From Flavobacterium pectinovorum (GTDB lineage: Bacteria; Bacteroidota; Bacteroidia; Flavobacteriales; Flavobacteriaceae), in NCBI RefSeq assembly GCF_900142715.1, contig NZ_FRBX01000007.1:319640-383639 (forward strand): 64,000 nucleotides of DNA, in the 5' to 3' direction. How positions within the stretch are numbered: position 1 is the first letter of the stretch; each line of letters opens with the position of its first letter. A program made the translations under genes and the position numbers. This document shows, in pieces, positions 1 to 9,328 of the stretch. A model generated the notes under the pieces. It had not been told where the DNA came from, did not search any database, and saw nothing but the letters and a program-made list of their open reading frames with translations.

Positions 1-3000
1 GTTGTTTTTTCTTGTGCCCACGCAAAGATAAGTGGCAGGATTAATAATACGGCAAATGTCGAAAATAATAACCCGCCAATTACGGCTCTACCTAATGGTG
101 AAACCTGATCTCCTCCTTCGCCATGACCAATTGCCATAGGCAGCATTCCCGCAATCATCGCAACAGAAGTCATGATAATCGGACGAAGACGCAACGCAGC
201 AGCTTCTCGCGCAGATTCTAAGGCGTTTCCATTTTTCTTGCGCAACTGTTCAGCATTTGTGACCAGTAAAACGGCATTGGCAATCGAAACTCCAACCGAC
301 ATAATGATTCCCATATACGATTGTAAGTTTAACGTTGAACCCGTAATAGTCAGCATTAATAACGCTCCTAAAACTACCGCCGGAACTGTGGTTAAAATAA
401 CCAATGAAACCTTGAACGATTGAAAATTAGCGGCTAACATTAAGAAGATTACAAAAATGGCAACCAATAATCCAACTTGTAAACTGCTTAATGTTTCGCT
501 CAATACTTTACTTAATCCAATTGGAGTTATGAACAAACCACGCGGCAATTCTCCTAATGAACTAATTGTTGCATCCACATCTTTTACTGCCGTACCTAAA
601 TCGGTCTGGCTAATGTTGGCTGTAACGGTAATGTATGGCATAGCCCCTAAATTGTCATTTTCACCGCTTACATAAGCCGGTGTAATTTTGGCAACGTCAC
701 TTAAAACCGGACGAAGCGAATTTTTTAATACCGGAATTTCTCCAATATCTGTTTTACTTTTCATTTTGTTCAAAGGCACTTGTACCTGAACATTGTATGA
801 TAATCCGGCTCTTTCGTCGACCCAGGTATTTTTCTCTGTATATCTCGATGATGAGGTCGATGCAACCAATGATCGTGATATGTCGTTCATGTCAACACCT
901 AGTTCGGCTGCACGAGTTCTGTCAATATCGATATTCATGGCTGGATAATGAATTGGCTGACCAATTTGTACGTCTCTGAAATAAGATATTTTTTTCAGTT
1001 TCTCCACAATTTGATTGGCGTATAATTCATTTCGTTTTTTATCTTTTCCGGCAATACGAACTTCAATTGGAGTAGGAGATCCCTGGCTCAAAACTTTATC
1101 TGTCAATTCGATTGGCTCAAAAGAAAGTTTAACGTCAGGTAAAACCTTTTTAATTCGCGCTCTAAAATCGTCTTTAAAGTCATCCATATCCACGTGATAT
1201 TCTTTTAAACTCACCTGGAAAACAGCTTCATGCGAACCTGCCATGAACAAATAAATCGGGTTAATCGAGAACAGCGACGGGTGCTGACCAACATATACAG
1301 ACGAAATTCCGATATGTTCTTTACCCACCATTTTTTGTAATTCTTTCAAAACAATAATTGCTTTTTCTTCTGTACGTTCCAAACGGGTTCCGTCGGGAGC
1401 ACGCATTCTTAATTGAAACTGACTTGAGTTTACTTTCGGGAAAACATCTTTTCCAATAAAAGTGATAAAAGTTACCGCAAGAAGTGTGGCGCAAACCAGA
1501 TAAATTATACTTGTTGCTTTTTTATGAGGGAACAATCGATCTAAAGTTCTCATAAAACGAATTCTGAATCGCTCAAAAGCGCCAATTTTTCCGTTTTTAT
1601 CAGTATCGTCTCTTTCAACGTAGGCTTTTTTCTGTGTAATCAGATCTTTTTCAGATTCCGGCGTTAGACCGCAATCATTAAATTCTGCTTCATCATCTGT
1701 AATTTCAGGTCCATGTTCGTGTTTTGCATGACCTTTCATTAACCAGTTTGCCATTACGGGCACAAAAGTCTGAGAAAGTAAAAACGAAATAACCATTGAG
1801 AATCCAATTGCTAAAGCCAAAGGCAAGAACAACGCTCCCGGAATACCAACCATGGTAAATGCAGGTGCAAATACCGCCAAAATACAAAGAAGGATCAATA
1901 ATTTTGGTAATGCAATTTCCTGACAGGCATCCCAAATGGCGAGTGCCTTGGGTTTACCCATATCGAGATGCTGGTGAATATTTTCGATTGTTACGGTACT
2001 TTCATCCACCAAAATTCCAATTGCCAAAGCCAGTCCGCTTAAAGACATTAAGTTGATCGTTTGTCCGAATAATTTAAGGAATAAAACTCCTGAAATAATC
2101 GAAATTGGAATCGTCAAAATTACAATTAAAGCTGCACGTCTGTCTCCTAAGAATAATAAAACCATTAATCCGGTTAAAACTGCACCGATAATTCCCTCAG
2201 TAATTAAACTTTTTACGGAATTAATTACATAAACCGACTGGTCAAACTCGTATGATAATTGTACATCTTCAGGAAGTGTACTTTGAATTTTAGGCAATTC
2301 TGCTTTCAATTTCTGAACGACATCCCAGGTCGATGCATCTCCGGCTTTTGCAATACTAATGTAAACCGAACGTTTTCCGTTTACCAAAGCATAACCGGCC
2401 GTAATATCGGCACCATCTTTTACAGTCGCAACATCACCTAATTTTAAGTTTTGAACGCTTCCTTTAAACAACGGAATATTTTCAAAATCTTTAACTTCTT
2501 TAATCGTATTATTTGTTGGCGTAATGTAGTTGATATCGCCCATTCTAACATTTCCTGAAGGAGCCGTTTGGTTGTTGATACGAATCGCTTCTACAATTTG
2601 ATCCGGCGTCATATTATGCGAACGCAATAAATCAGGATCTACGTTAACCTCAATAGTTCTCGGGCTTCCGCCGAAAGGTGCCGGAGAAAGTAAACCCGGA
2701 ATTGAAGTAAAAGAAGCACGAACATAAACGTTGGCCAAATCCTGCAATTCATTATTTGATCTGATTTTACTGCTCAAAACCAATTGACCAATTGGCAAAG
2801 AAGAAGCATCAAAACGAATGATAAACGGAGGCTGGGTTCCGGGTGGAAATGCCGCCTGAATTCTGTTCGAAAGTGAACTTAATTCGGCTGCAGCCTGCGC
2901 CATATTTGTATTTTCGTAATAGGTTAATTTCATGATCATTAACCCCTGAATATTTTTGGTTTCAACCGATTTTACACCATTTGCAAAGGGTAAAATGTTG

Positions 3001-3203
3001 ACGTAAGTTTTAGCAAAATAAGCTTCCATCTGGTCTGGCGTATAACCTCCAAACGGATGCGCGATATAGATAACCGGCAAGTTCATTTTTGGCAGAATAT
3101 CTACCTTAATGTCCTGTATGGCACCAATTCCGAAGAAAAATAGACCCGCAACCAATACTAATATGGAGATGGGTTTGCGGAGTGCGAAACGTATTAAATT
3201 CAT
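1..3203 (-). CDS. RND-family efflux permease (AcrB/AcrD/AcrF-type), 3' end beyond the window
   Basis: About 1067 codons are open from ATG at 3203 to the left edge, so the C-terminus is missing. The N-terminus (MNLIRFALRKPISILVLVAG) is a typical RND first transmembrane segment after a short cytoplasmic start. It is followed by periplasmic porter sequence, and a central membrane block containing GLALAIGILVDESTVTIENI, the TM4 region of RND pumps. The last visible residues (LPLIFAWAQ) look like TM12, so few residues are likely lost. The family exports drugs, detergents or metabolites across the envelope by proton antiport, working with a periplasmic adaptor and a TolC channel. The TolC gene lies 10 bp upstream and is surely co-transcribed; no adaptor gene is visible and it may lie beyond the left edge. 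The substrate cannot be told from sequence. Confidence 0.93.
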   Translation of the reverse strand, partial: MNLIRFALRKPISILVLVAGLFFFGIGAIQDIKVDILPKMNLPVIYIAHPFGGYTPDQMEAYFAKTYVNILPFANGVKSVETKNIQGLMIMKLTYYENTNMAQAAAELSSLSNRIQAAFPPGTQPPFIIRFDASSLPIGQLVLSSKIRSNNELQDLANVYVRASFTSIPGLLSPAPFGGSPRTIEVNVDPDLLRSHNMTPDQIVEAIRINNQTAPSGNVRMGDINYITPTNNTIKEVKDFENIPLFKGSVQNLKLGDVATVKDGADITAGYALVNGKRSVYISIAKAGDASTWDVVQKLKAELPKIQSTLPEDVQLSYEFDQSVYVINSVKSLITEGIIGAVLTGLMVLLFLGDRRAALIVILTIPISIISGVLFLKLFGQTINLMSLSGLALAIGILVDESTVTIENIHQHLDMGKPKALAIWDACQEIALPKLLILLCILAVFAPAFTMVGIPGALFLPLALAIGFSMVISFLLSQTFVPVMANWLMKGHAKHEHGPEITDDEAEFNDCGLTPESEKDLITQKKAYVERDDTDKNGKIGAFERFRIRFMRTLDRLFPHKKATSIIYLVCATLLAVTFITFIGKDVFPKVNSSQFQLRMRAPDGTRLERTEEKAIIVLKELQKMVGKEHIGISSVYVGQHPSLFSINPIYLFMAGSHEAVFQVSLKEYHVDMDDFKDDFRARIKKVLPDVKLSFEPIELTDKVLSQGSPTPIEVRIAGKDKKRNELYANQIVEKLKKISYFRDVQIGQPIHYPAMNIDIDRTRAAELGVDMNDISRSLVASTSSSRYTEKNTWVDERAGLSYNVQVQVPLNKMKSKTDIGEIPVLKNSLRPVLSDVAKITPAYVSGENDNLGAMPYITVTANISQTDLGTAVKDVDATISSLGELPRGLFITPIGLSKVLSETLSSLQVGLLVAIFVIFLMLAANFQSFKVSLVILTTVPAVVLGALLMLTITGSTLNLQSYMGIIMSVGVSIANAVLLVTNAEQLRKKNGNALESAREAAALRLRPIIMTSVAMIAGMLPMAIGHGEGGDQVSPLGRAVIGGLLFSTFAVLLILPLIFAWAQEKT

Positions 3204-3213
3204 TAGGCTCTAA

Positions 3214-4599
3214 TTAAAATTCATTTATAAATAAGTCGAAATTGCCCGTAGCGGCTACTTTTAGCAAATACGATTGCCATACATTATTATTGACGATATC
3301 ACGATCGATTTCGGCACGGTTTAAAGTGTACATAATTTGCGTTAAATCAGTCAAATCTGTCAAACCGTTTTTGTATAAAGTGGATTTTTGCAAGTACGCT
3401 TTCTGGGCTGCATTTACCTGAATTGGTGCTTCGGCATAATTTTCCAGTGTAATTTTTATTTTATCATCAGCAAAATTCAATTGCGATTTTAATTCCCTGT
3501 CAGCCTGATTGTATTCTTCCTGCAAACCTTGCGAAACAAATTTCTGAGCGCTTACTTGTTTGCTCATTCTAAATGGTGTTGTCAGGTTCCAGCTAATTCC
3601 TATTCCGACTAAATAATTCGAACGATCCGGATTTACACCATCCCAATAATTTCTTGTGTAAGCTGTTTGATCTGTTGCGTATGCAGAATCAAACCCTGAA
3701 GCTCTGGTTTGTAAAACACCAAAAGCTGTCATCGTTGGGTAATAAAATCGCTTGTATAATTTAACCTGCTGATTGCTGTAATCAATTCTCGTTTTATATA
3801 ATTGCAATAAAGGATGAAGGCTATCAGTAGTTTTTTCTTCTACTAAAAGTGCTTTCGGAATATTGCTTACAAATAAAGTATCGGTAACAAAATCCTGTGG
3901 CGCAACGCCCATTAAATCAACCAATTTGTTGTTTTGTTCTTTTACAAAGTTTTTTGCCAGATTTAAAGCGATTTTAGCTTTTGAAACTTCGGCTGTAGCC
4001 AATGTAGAATCGACTCCGGCCAATAATCCGTTTTTAACACGTACAACGGCTGTTCTTTTGAAAACTTCGGCGCGATCTAAATTCTTTTGCTGCGAAATCA
4101 GTAATCTTTGGCTTGCCAATAAATTTAAATAGGCAGCAGAAATTTTGATTTCCTGTTGAAACATTTCCTGTTTTAAGTCATTTTCTTTGGCTTTAAGATC
4201 AACTTTAGCCAAATTGATTTTTTCTTTTGCTTTTCCAAAAGTGAAAAAATCCCAGTTCATGTTCACTAAATACAAAGCTCCAAAAGCAGAGTTCCAGTTT
4301 TGTTCCGGAAGTGGTAATCCTGACGAAGCAACGCCAAGACCTCCAAAACCATACAAAGGTCCGTTTTGTCCATTTACAGTTCCATAATCTTGCTGGGCAG
4401 ACAAGTTTAGATTAGGTAAATAATCGCGTTTAGATTGCTTGAGAGTCTCTCGCGAAGCGCTTGTGTAGTTGGTTTTTGCTTTTATCGAACCGTAATTTTC
4501 AAGACCCGTTTTAATGGCATCTTTTAAAGACAAGTTTTGTGAGTAACCGATTGATGCAAAAATCAAGAAAAATAATAAGGTAATTTTTTTGAAATACAT
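3214..4599 (-). CDS. TolC-family outer-membrane efflux protein
   Basis: 461 residues from the chosen ATG at 4599. An in-frame ATG 60 bp upstream exists, but only the internal start places a clean signal peptide (MYFKKITLLFFLIFASIGYSQ) at the N-terminus. The mature protein begins with the family motif NLSLKDAIKTGLENYGSIKA and has two related alpha-helical halves, as in TolC/OprM channels. It would form the outer-membrane duct for the RND pump encoded 10 bp downstream. The gene is divergent from the LytS-like kinase at 4765, with a 165-bp shared upstream region holding a 10-bp inverted repeat. Family assignment is strong; the substrate is unknown. Confidence 0.93.
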   Translation of the reverse strand: MYFKKITLLFFLIFASIGYSQNLSLKDAIKTGLENYGSIKAKTNYTSASRETLKQSKRDYLPNLNLSAQQDYGTVNGQNGPLYGFGGLGVASSGLPLPEQNWNSAFGALYLVNMNWDFFTFGKAKEKINLAKVDLKAKENDLKQEMFQQEIKISAAYLNLLASQRLLISQQKNLDRAEVFKRTAVVRVKNGLLAGVDSTLATAEVSKAKIALNLAKNFVKEQNNKLVDLMGVAPQDFVTDTLFVSNIPKALLVEEKTTDSLHPLLQLYKTRIDYSNQQVKLYKRFYYPTMTAFGVLQTRASGFDSAYATDQTAYTRNYWDGVNPDRSNYLVGIGISWNLTTPFRMSKQVSAQKFVSQGLQEEYNQADRELKSQLNFADDKIKITLENYAEAPIQVNAAQKAYLQKSTLYKNGLTDLTDLTQIMYTLNRAEIDRDIVNNNVWQSYLLKVAATGNFDLFINEF

Positions 4600-4626
4600 A
4601 AAAGTTCGTGGTATCAAATTATAGAA

Positions 4627-4634
4627 CAAAATTA
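4627..4634 (-). promoter_or_regulatory. candidate -7 box for the tolC-RND operon
   Basis: On the minus strand this reads TAATTTTG, matching the Bacteroidota -7 consensus TAnnTTTG, 27 bp before the tolC ATG. No good -33 TTTG is seen upstream, so this is a weak call. Confidence 0.3.
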
Positions 4635-4679
4635 TTTGTCTTACGCTGATAAATGTCATCTTAAATGATGTACTGCACT

Positions 4680-4710
4680 AAAAAATGACAAATTCAATTC
4701 GTCATTTTTT
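4680..4710. promoter_or_regulatory. 10-bp inverted repeat in the divergent tolC / histidine-kinase spacer
   Basis: Arms AAAAAATGAC (4680-4689) and GTCATTTTTT (4701-4710) flank an 11-nt loop. The site lies between the tolC start (4599) and the kinase start (4765). It could be an operator for both directions, or a terminator-like hairpin. A LytTR site is usually a pair of direct repeats, so the neighbouring regulator is not an obvious match. Confidence 0.4.
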
Positions 4711-4764
4711 GGAAAAAGAAATTAAATATTTGTCCGTACTTTGTAAACTATTTAAGTATTAAAA

Positions 4765-5805
4765 ATGAATAAAAAATTTGATAACATATTGGACAACAAA
4801 TGGTGGCAGGAAATTGCCGTTGTTGCCTTTTCATTTACAATCTATACGTTAAAAAATGACTGGATGTTATTTAGTTCTTTTACTTCCATATCTATGGGCA
4901 TTTTTTTTTACTTCATTTTGTATATGCATGCCCAGTTTAACCGATTTTTCCTTCTTCCAATCTTATTCAAAACCCGCCGTCCGGTAACTTATATATTATT
5001 AACGTTATTTGGAGTTTTCGTTTTTTCCATCGTTTTATACGAAATTATGATGCTCGAAATGTTTCGTAATTGTCGCTTGTACCAAAACTCGCACCAGCGA
5101 AGTTATGTTTATCAATTGGCAAGTGTATTGGGAACTTTGGTTTGTATTTTGAGTCCGATTATTGTGTTTAAATTCTACAGAATTCATAGAAAACAAACCG
5201 ATGAAGCTTTGCTGTTTAATGAAATGCAGTTGAATTCTTTGAAAGGACAATTGAATCCTCATTTTTTATTCAATACCTTTAATACGCTTTATGGCATTAG
5301 TTTGGAATTTCCCGAAAGAACGCCCGATTTGATCATGAAAGTCTCGCAATTGATGCGCTATCAGCTTGAAAGTAACAGTAAAAAATGTGTATCTCTTGAA
5401 GATGAACTGGAATTTATAAACAGTTATGTACAGCTTGAAAAAGAAAGAGTTGGATATCGTTGTGATATTACATACGATTGTAAAATTGACAATGAAAACG
5501 CCTATAAAGTTTCACCAATGTTATTAATCGCCTTTATCGAAAATGCCTTTAAACACGGAACCTGCGCTATCGAAAAATGTTTTGTTCGAATCATTGTTAC
5601 GGTAGAAAATGGTTTGCTGCATTTGCACGTTGTAAATTCAATTCCGGATAAAAAAACCGATGTAGTTTCGACTAAAATTGGATTAAAAAACACCATCGAA
5701 CGTTTGAATTTGATTTATGGAAAAGACTATAAATTGAATATTCAGGACAATAAAAATACATATATCGTAGATTTGAAATTGCAACTGAAAAAGTTTGTAG
5801 AATGA
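4765..5805 (+). CDS. LytS/YehU-type sensor histidine kinase
   Basis: 346 residues. The N-terminal ~140 residues contain about four hydrophobic segments with short loops and no large periplasmic sensor. A linker is followed by the His_kinase domain with LKGQLNPHFLFNTFNTL, in which His166 is the likely phosphorylation site, and the ATP-binding N-box IENAFKHG near residue 268. This is the architecture of LytS/YehU-like kinases, which pair with LytTR response regulators. The stop codon overlaps the start of the regulator gene (ATGA), so the two are translationally coupled. The divergent efflux genes are plausible targets, but nothing in the sequence proves this. Confidence 0.95.
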   Translation: MNKKFDNILDNKWWQEIAVVAFSFTIYTLKNDWMLFSSFTSISMGIFFYFILYMHAQFNRFFLLPILFKTRRPVTYILLTLFGVFVFSIVLYEIMMLEMFRNCRLYQNSHQRSYVYQLASVLGTLVCILSPIIVFKFYRIHRKQTDEALLFNEMQLNSLKGQLNPHFLFNTFNTLYGISLEFPERTPDLIMKVSQLMRYQLESNSKKCVSLEDELEFINSYVQLEKERVGYRCDITYDCKIDNENAYKVSPMLLIAFIENAFKHGTCAIEKCFVRIIVTVENGLLHLHVVNSIPDKKTDVVSTKIGLKNTIERLNLIYGKDYKLNIQDNKNTYIVDLKLQLKKFVE

Positions 5806-6500
5806 AAGAGCCAAAAAAATGTATAATTGTTGATGATGAGCCGGCTGCGCATTACGTTCTGGCGAATTATATCAAGCAAAATCCGCAATTAGAATTGGTT
5901 TTTCAAGGGTATAACGGCATTGAAGCAATGGATTATCTTCGTGAAAATAAAGTTGATTTGATGTTTTTGGACATAAATATGCCGGAAATTTCAGGAATGG
6001 AATTGCTAAAGATTATTCCAACACATCCTAAAACTATTTTAACAACAGCGTATTCTGAATTTGCTTTGGAAAGTTATGATTATGGCGTGATCGATTATTT
6101 ATTGAAACCGATTTATTTTCCAAGATTTTTAAAAGCCGTGGATCGTTTCTTTGGAACAGAGAATGTAAAAGCAAAAGAAGATGAAGTAATTGTCAATTCT
6201 GTAAGTGTAAAAGTAGATGGTTATTTTGTTGATATTGAGTTAGATCAGCTTTTGTTTGCACAGAGTTTTGGAAATTATGTGAAACTGCATACCACTAAAC
6301 GAACGTATTTGGCGTCTATCACAACAAGTGAATTTGAAAAATGCCTTCCGGAGAAAAATTTCATGCGTATTCATAAATCATATATTGTTGCGCTCGATAA
6401 AATTGATGAAACTGAGAAGGATTTTGTTGTTATCAGAAAAGAAAAATTGCCAATTGGTATTACATATAAAAGAGAATTATCTGATCGACTAAAGAAATAA
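5802..6500 (+). CDS. LytR/AlgR-family response regulator with LytTR DNA-binding domain
   Basis: 232 residues. The receiver domain (about 1-120) has the acidic pair (DDEPAA) and the phospho-acceptor Asp57 within LMFLDINMPEISGMELL. A LytTR-type DNA-binding domain occupies about 135-230, with the typical FAQSFGNYVKLHT and FMRIHKSYIVAL segments. It overlaps the kinase gene by 4 bp and is its cognate regulator. Candidate targets are the divergent tolC-RND operon and the downstream PepSY-like genes. LytTR sites are short direct repeats that I could not assign with confidence. Confidence 0.95.
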   Translation: MKEPKKCIIVDDEPAAHYVLANYIKQNPQLELVFQGYNGIEAMDYLRENKVDLMFLDINMPEISGMELLKIIPTHPKTILTTAYSEFALESYDYGVIDYLLKPIYFPRFLKAVDRFFGTENVKAKEDEVIVNSVSVKVDGYFVDIELDQLLFAQSFGNYVKLHTTKRTYLASITTSEFEKCLPEKNFMRIHKSYIVALDKIDETEKDFVVIRKEKLPIGITYKRELSDRLKK

Positions 6501-6587
6501 AAAATTTATAGATTTCATTTTAAATTCATTTAAAAGTAGTAGTTTTAGTACGTAATTTAAAGGTTGTTTAATTAAAGTATTGAAATC

Positions 6588-7061
6588 ATGAAAAACATAA
6601 TTTTTGCTTTCGCATGTTTTTGCAGCAGTTTTTTGATGGCACAAAATGGAATTATGCCCACGGGAGAAATTACTCCACCTGAAAAAGTAAGGTTTAATTT
6701 TGAAAAACAATACCCCAACAAAGTGCCAGTTTGGTCATTAGAATATGTTGGCGATGATAATGATGAAATTAGATACGAAGCTAAATTTAATGCCGATAAA
6801 AACACGAAGGCACTCGCAGTTTATGATAATTTAGGATATTTAAAAGCTTATGAATTGCAGATTCCGTACAGTCAGCTGCCACAGAAAGCACAGGCTTACC
6901 TAAAGAAAAATTATCCTGCAAAAGCTATTCATGAAATTGCAGTTGTTGTTGACGATAAAAACAAAACAACATATGAGGTTGGTGTTGAAAATAACTCAAA
7001 ATTTTATGATGTTATCTTCGATAAAAATGGTGGTTTTGATGTTAGTATTCAAAAAGATTAA
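6588..7061 (+). CDS. secreted PepSY-like (DUF2874-type) protein, paralog 1
   Basis: 157 residues with a signal peptide (MKNIIFAFACFCSSFLMAQ). The mature part contains FEKQYPNKVPVWSLEY followed by beta-strand-rich sequence and an AYLKKNYPAK segment, the pattern of the periplasmic PepSY-like family (DUF2874) common in Bacteroidota. No enzymatic residues are evident, and the function of the family is poorly defined. It lies 87 bp after the LytTR regulator and is the first of three tandem paralogs. Assignment to the family is from pattern memory only. Confidence 0.8.
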   Translation: MKNIIFAFACFCSSFLMAQNGIMPTGEITPPEKVRFNFEKQYPNKVPVWSLEYVGDDNDEIRYEAKFNADKNTKALAVYDNLGYLKAYELQIPYSQLPQKAQAYLKKNYPAKAIHEIAVVVDDKNKTTYEVGVENNSKFYDVIFDKNGGFDVSIQKD

Positions 7062-7160
7062 AAATTTATAAAAAGTTAAAAAAGTTAATTTTTGTAAGAT
7101 TTATCTTTCATGTTATAAAAAGATGTATTTTTATTGCCAGAATAAAATCAATTTATAAAC

Positions 7161-7601
7161 ATGAAAAATTTTTACTTGGCCGCAGCTTTTTTAATTAGTA
7201 GTTTAGTAATGGGGCAAAAAAATGGTGTTTTACCACCTGCTAATGTAAAAATGGCATTTGAAAAACAATATCCTAAAAAAATAGCACTTTGGACGGTAGA
7301 ATATGGTGATCAGAAAGATGATATAAAATTTAAAGCAAAATTTAACGAAACAGCGACAACTAAAGCATACGCCGTTTACGATGGCAAAGGAGTTTTTAAA
7401 GCTTATAAAACACAAATTCAGATAGATCAATTACCTTTTAAAGCACAGCTTTATCTTAAAAAAGAATATCCGGCTAAGCCTGCAAGGCAAATTTTACTTG
7501 TGATTGATGCTCAAAATAAAACAACATACAAAGTCGAGGGACAAAATAATATCAAATTTTATGATATTGTTTTTAATAAAGAAGGAGAAGTTCAGATGTA
7601 A
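7161..7601 (+). CDS. secreted PepSY-like (DUF2874-type) protein, paralog 2
   Basis: 146 residues with signal peptide (MKNFYLAAAFLISSLVMGQ). It keeps the shared blocks NVKMAFEKQYPKKIALWTVEY, AKFNETATTKAYAVYD, LYLKKEYPAK and NNIKFYDIVFNKEGE, so it is a clear paralog of the gene 100 bp upstream. It ends a few residues earlier than its neighbours. A terminator-like hairpin at 7652-7684 follows, so paralogs 1 and 2 may form one unit with the kinase genes. Function unknown. Confidence 0.8.
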   Translation: MKNFYLAAAFLISSLVMGQKNGVLPPANVKMAFEKQYPKKIALWTVEYGDQKDDIKFKAKFNETATTKAYAVYDGKGVFKAYKTQIQIDQLPFKAQLYLKKEYPAKPARQILLVIDAQNKTTYKVEGQNNIKFYDIVFNKEGEVQM

Positions 7602-7651
7602 ATCTAACATAAATTAAAGGTTGCTTACTAATTCAATTATATTGAAAAGAC

Positions 7652-7690
7652 AAACCCGACAGATTTTTAAAATCCGTTGGGTTTTGTTTT
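7652..7690 (+). terminator. intrinsic terminator after PepSY-like paralog 2
   Basis: Inverted arms AAACCCGACAGATTTT and AAAATCCGTTGGGTTT (two mismatches) with a short loop, followed by the T-rich stretch TTGTTTT. Confidence 0.65.
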
Positions 7691-7821
7691 ATAAAAATAT
7701 ATGGAAGTCAATATCTGAAAATCAGTCAACAGATAAAATGTAAAAACTTATTTCCTTTTCATTAGGATAGTATTAGTTTTAATTATTTAATTTGTAGTCT
7801 TTAACTTATAATATGTATTAA

Positions 7822-8292
7822 ATGAGAAACATTCTATTATTCGTGACTTTTTTATATTGTAATTTTTTAATAGCACAAGATGCTATTATAGTACCGCCGG
7901 AAAATGTAACGAAATCTTTTGAAAGTCAATATCCGAAAAAAACTGTTGTTTGGTCTATTGAGTATGGTAAAGATGAGGATGTTTATTTTGAGGGAGAGTT
8001 TACTGATGACAAAAAAAGTAAGGCAATTGTGCTTTATGATAGCAATGGAGTTTTCAAATCCTTAAAAACACAAACTGCAATTGTCAAATTGCCTTTAAAA
8101 TCTCAAAATTATTTGAAGAAAAATTATCCGGATAAGGGAAAAGTCAAGTCTGTTGGTAAGATTTTTTATATGATTGATGATAAAAATAATGAAACGTACG
8201 TTGCAGTAGCAAAAAAAGATAAAAAACTGTACAATATTATCTTCGATAAAAATGGAGAATATGTTAAAAGAATAGAGATACACTTTCTGTAG
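7822..8292 (+). CDS. secreted PepSY-like (DUF2874-type) protein, paralog 3
   Basis: 156 residues with signal peptide (MRNILLFVTFLYCNFLIAQ). Shared blocks are ENVTKSFESQYPKKTVVWSI, YDSNGVFKSLKTQ, NYLKKNYPDK and LYNIIFDKNGEY. It is more diverged than paralogs 1 and 2 and is separated from them by a terminator and 220 bp, so it probably has its own promoter. It converges with the short-chain dehydrogenase at 8371 and they share a terminator. Function unknown. Confidence 0.8.
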   Translation: MRNILLFVTFLYCNFLIAQDAIIVPPENVTKSFESQYPKKTVVWSIEYGKDEDVYFEGEFTDDKKSKAIVLYDSNGVFKSLKTQTAIVKLPLKSQNYLKKNYPDKGKVKSVGKIFYMIDDKNNETYVAVAKKDKKLYNIIFDKNGEYVKRIEIHFL

Positions 8293-8313
8293 AAATCAAT
8301 TTGATTTTTAATA

Positions 8314-8348
8314 GCAAACCCGACAAGTTTTAAAACTTGCCGGGCTTA
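8314..8348. terminator. bidirectional terminator between convergent genes
   Basis: Arms CCCGACAAGTTT (8319-8330) and AAACTTGCCGGG (8333-8344) pair with one mismatch. The hairpin sits between the convergent ends of PepSY-like paralog 3 and the dehydrogenase at 8371. Confidence 0.65.
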
Positions 8349-8370
8349 ACCGATCGTGGACTTAGTTAAA

Positions 8371-9135
8371 TTATAACATCATTCCGCCAGAAACTTCAAT
8401 GCGTTGTGCATTTATCCAGCGTGCTTCTTCGCTACATAAAAAAGCAACGACTCCGCCAATATCTTCTGGTAAACCAACTCTTCCTAACGCAGTAACTGAA
8501 GCAATTTGTTGGTTCATTTGTTCGTTATCACGAACAACTCCACCTCCAAAATCAGTTTCAATAGCGCCCGGAGCAACAACATTGGCTCTAATTTTTCTTG
8601 TACCTAATTCTTTTGCCTGATATTTTGTTAAAGTTTCGATTGCACCTTTCATAGAAGCATAAGCCGCGTAACCAGGAAATGAAAATCTTGCCAAACCGGT
8701 TGAAATATTTACAATTCCACCTCCATCATTCATTACGTTAAGAGCTTTTTGAGTCAGGAAAAATGGTCCTTTAAACTGAATATTAGTTAATTGATCAAAT
8801 TCTGCTTCAGTTGTTCCAACGAAAGAATTATGAATTCCTATTCCGGCGTTGTTTACAAGAAAATCAAATTTATCAGTTTTAAAAATGTTTTTTAAAGTTA
8901 CTGAAATATTTTCGAAAAAAGAATCAAAAGTTCCTGAATCGGCAACATTTAATTGAAGTGCCGCTGCATTTTGTCCTAAACTTTCGATTTCTTTTACAAC
9001 TGCGTCAGCTTCTTCTTTTTTGCTGTTGTATGTAATGATTACATCGATTCCTTTTTTAGCAATTGCAATTGCCATGTTTTTTCCTAAACCTCTGCTTCCG
9101 CCTGTTACTAAAGCGATTTTTGTATTTACTGCCAT
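8371..9135 (-). CDS. short-chain dehydrogenase/reductase (SDR), glucose/3-oxoacyl-reductase-like
   Basis: 254 residues, a normal length for a classical SDR. The Rossmann cofactor motif TGGSRGLG lies at about residues 11-18. NNAG is present, the catalytic Tyr and Lys are in YASMK, and the C-terminal RIEVSGG motif is typical of this family. The Arg in the glycine-rich motif suggests NADP(H). The substrate is not predictable. A second SDR and an AraC regulator lie upstream on the same strand but are separated by 193 and 413 bp, so co-transcription is uncertain. Confidence 0.93.
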   Translation of the reverse strand: MAVNTKIALVTGGSRGLGKNMAIAIAKKGIDVIITYNSKKEEADAVVKEIESLGQNAAALQLNVADSGTFDSFFENISVTLKNIFKTDKFDFLVNNAGIGIHNSFVGTTEAEFDQLTNIQFKGPFFLTQKALNVMNDGGGIVNISTGLARFSFPGYAAYASMKGAIETLTKYQAKELGTRKIRANVVAPGAIETDFGGGVVRDNEQMNQQIASVTALGRVGLPEDIGGVVAFLCSEEARWINAQRIEVSGGMML

Positions 9136-9204
9136 TTTGATAATGAATTAAAAATTAAGAATTAAAAATCTGCTGATCTGCTAAATCTGCGTGAAAAAAA
9201 ATTG

Positions 9205-9310
9205 AACACATAGAAACATAGATTTTATTTTGAGTTAAAAACATTGTAAAAAGAAACTAGTTTCTAACACATAATTTTAGCTAATCTATCTTTCTATGTT
9301 TCTATGTGTT
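9205..9310. repeat. inverted-repeat element between the two SDR genes
   Basis: A perfect 17-bp inverted repeat (AACACATAGAAACATAG at 9205-9221, complement at 9294-9310) encloses about 70 bp, which itself contains the palindrome AGAAACTAGTTTCT (9252-9265). It fills most of the 193-bp spacer and is probably an interspersed repeat typical of flavobacterial genomes. Confidence 0.7.
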
Positions 9311-9328
9311 TGAGTATTTGCGTTTTTA

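Noticed and set aside
7062..7160. Possible small gene between PepSY-like paralogs 1 and 2
   Set aside because: Only AT-rich sequence, no frame of useful length; more likely a promoter.
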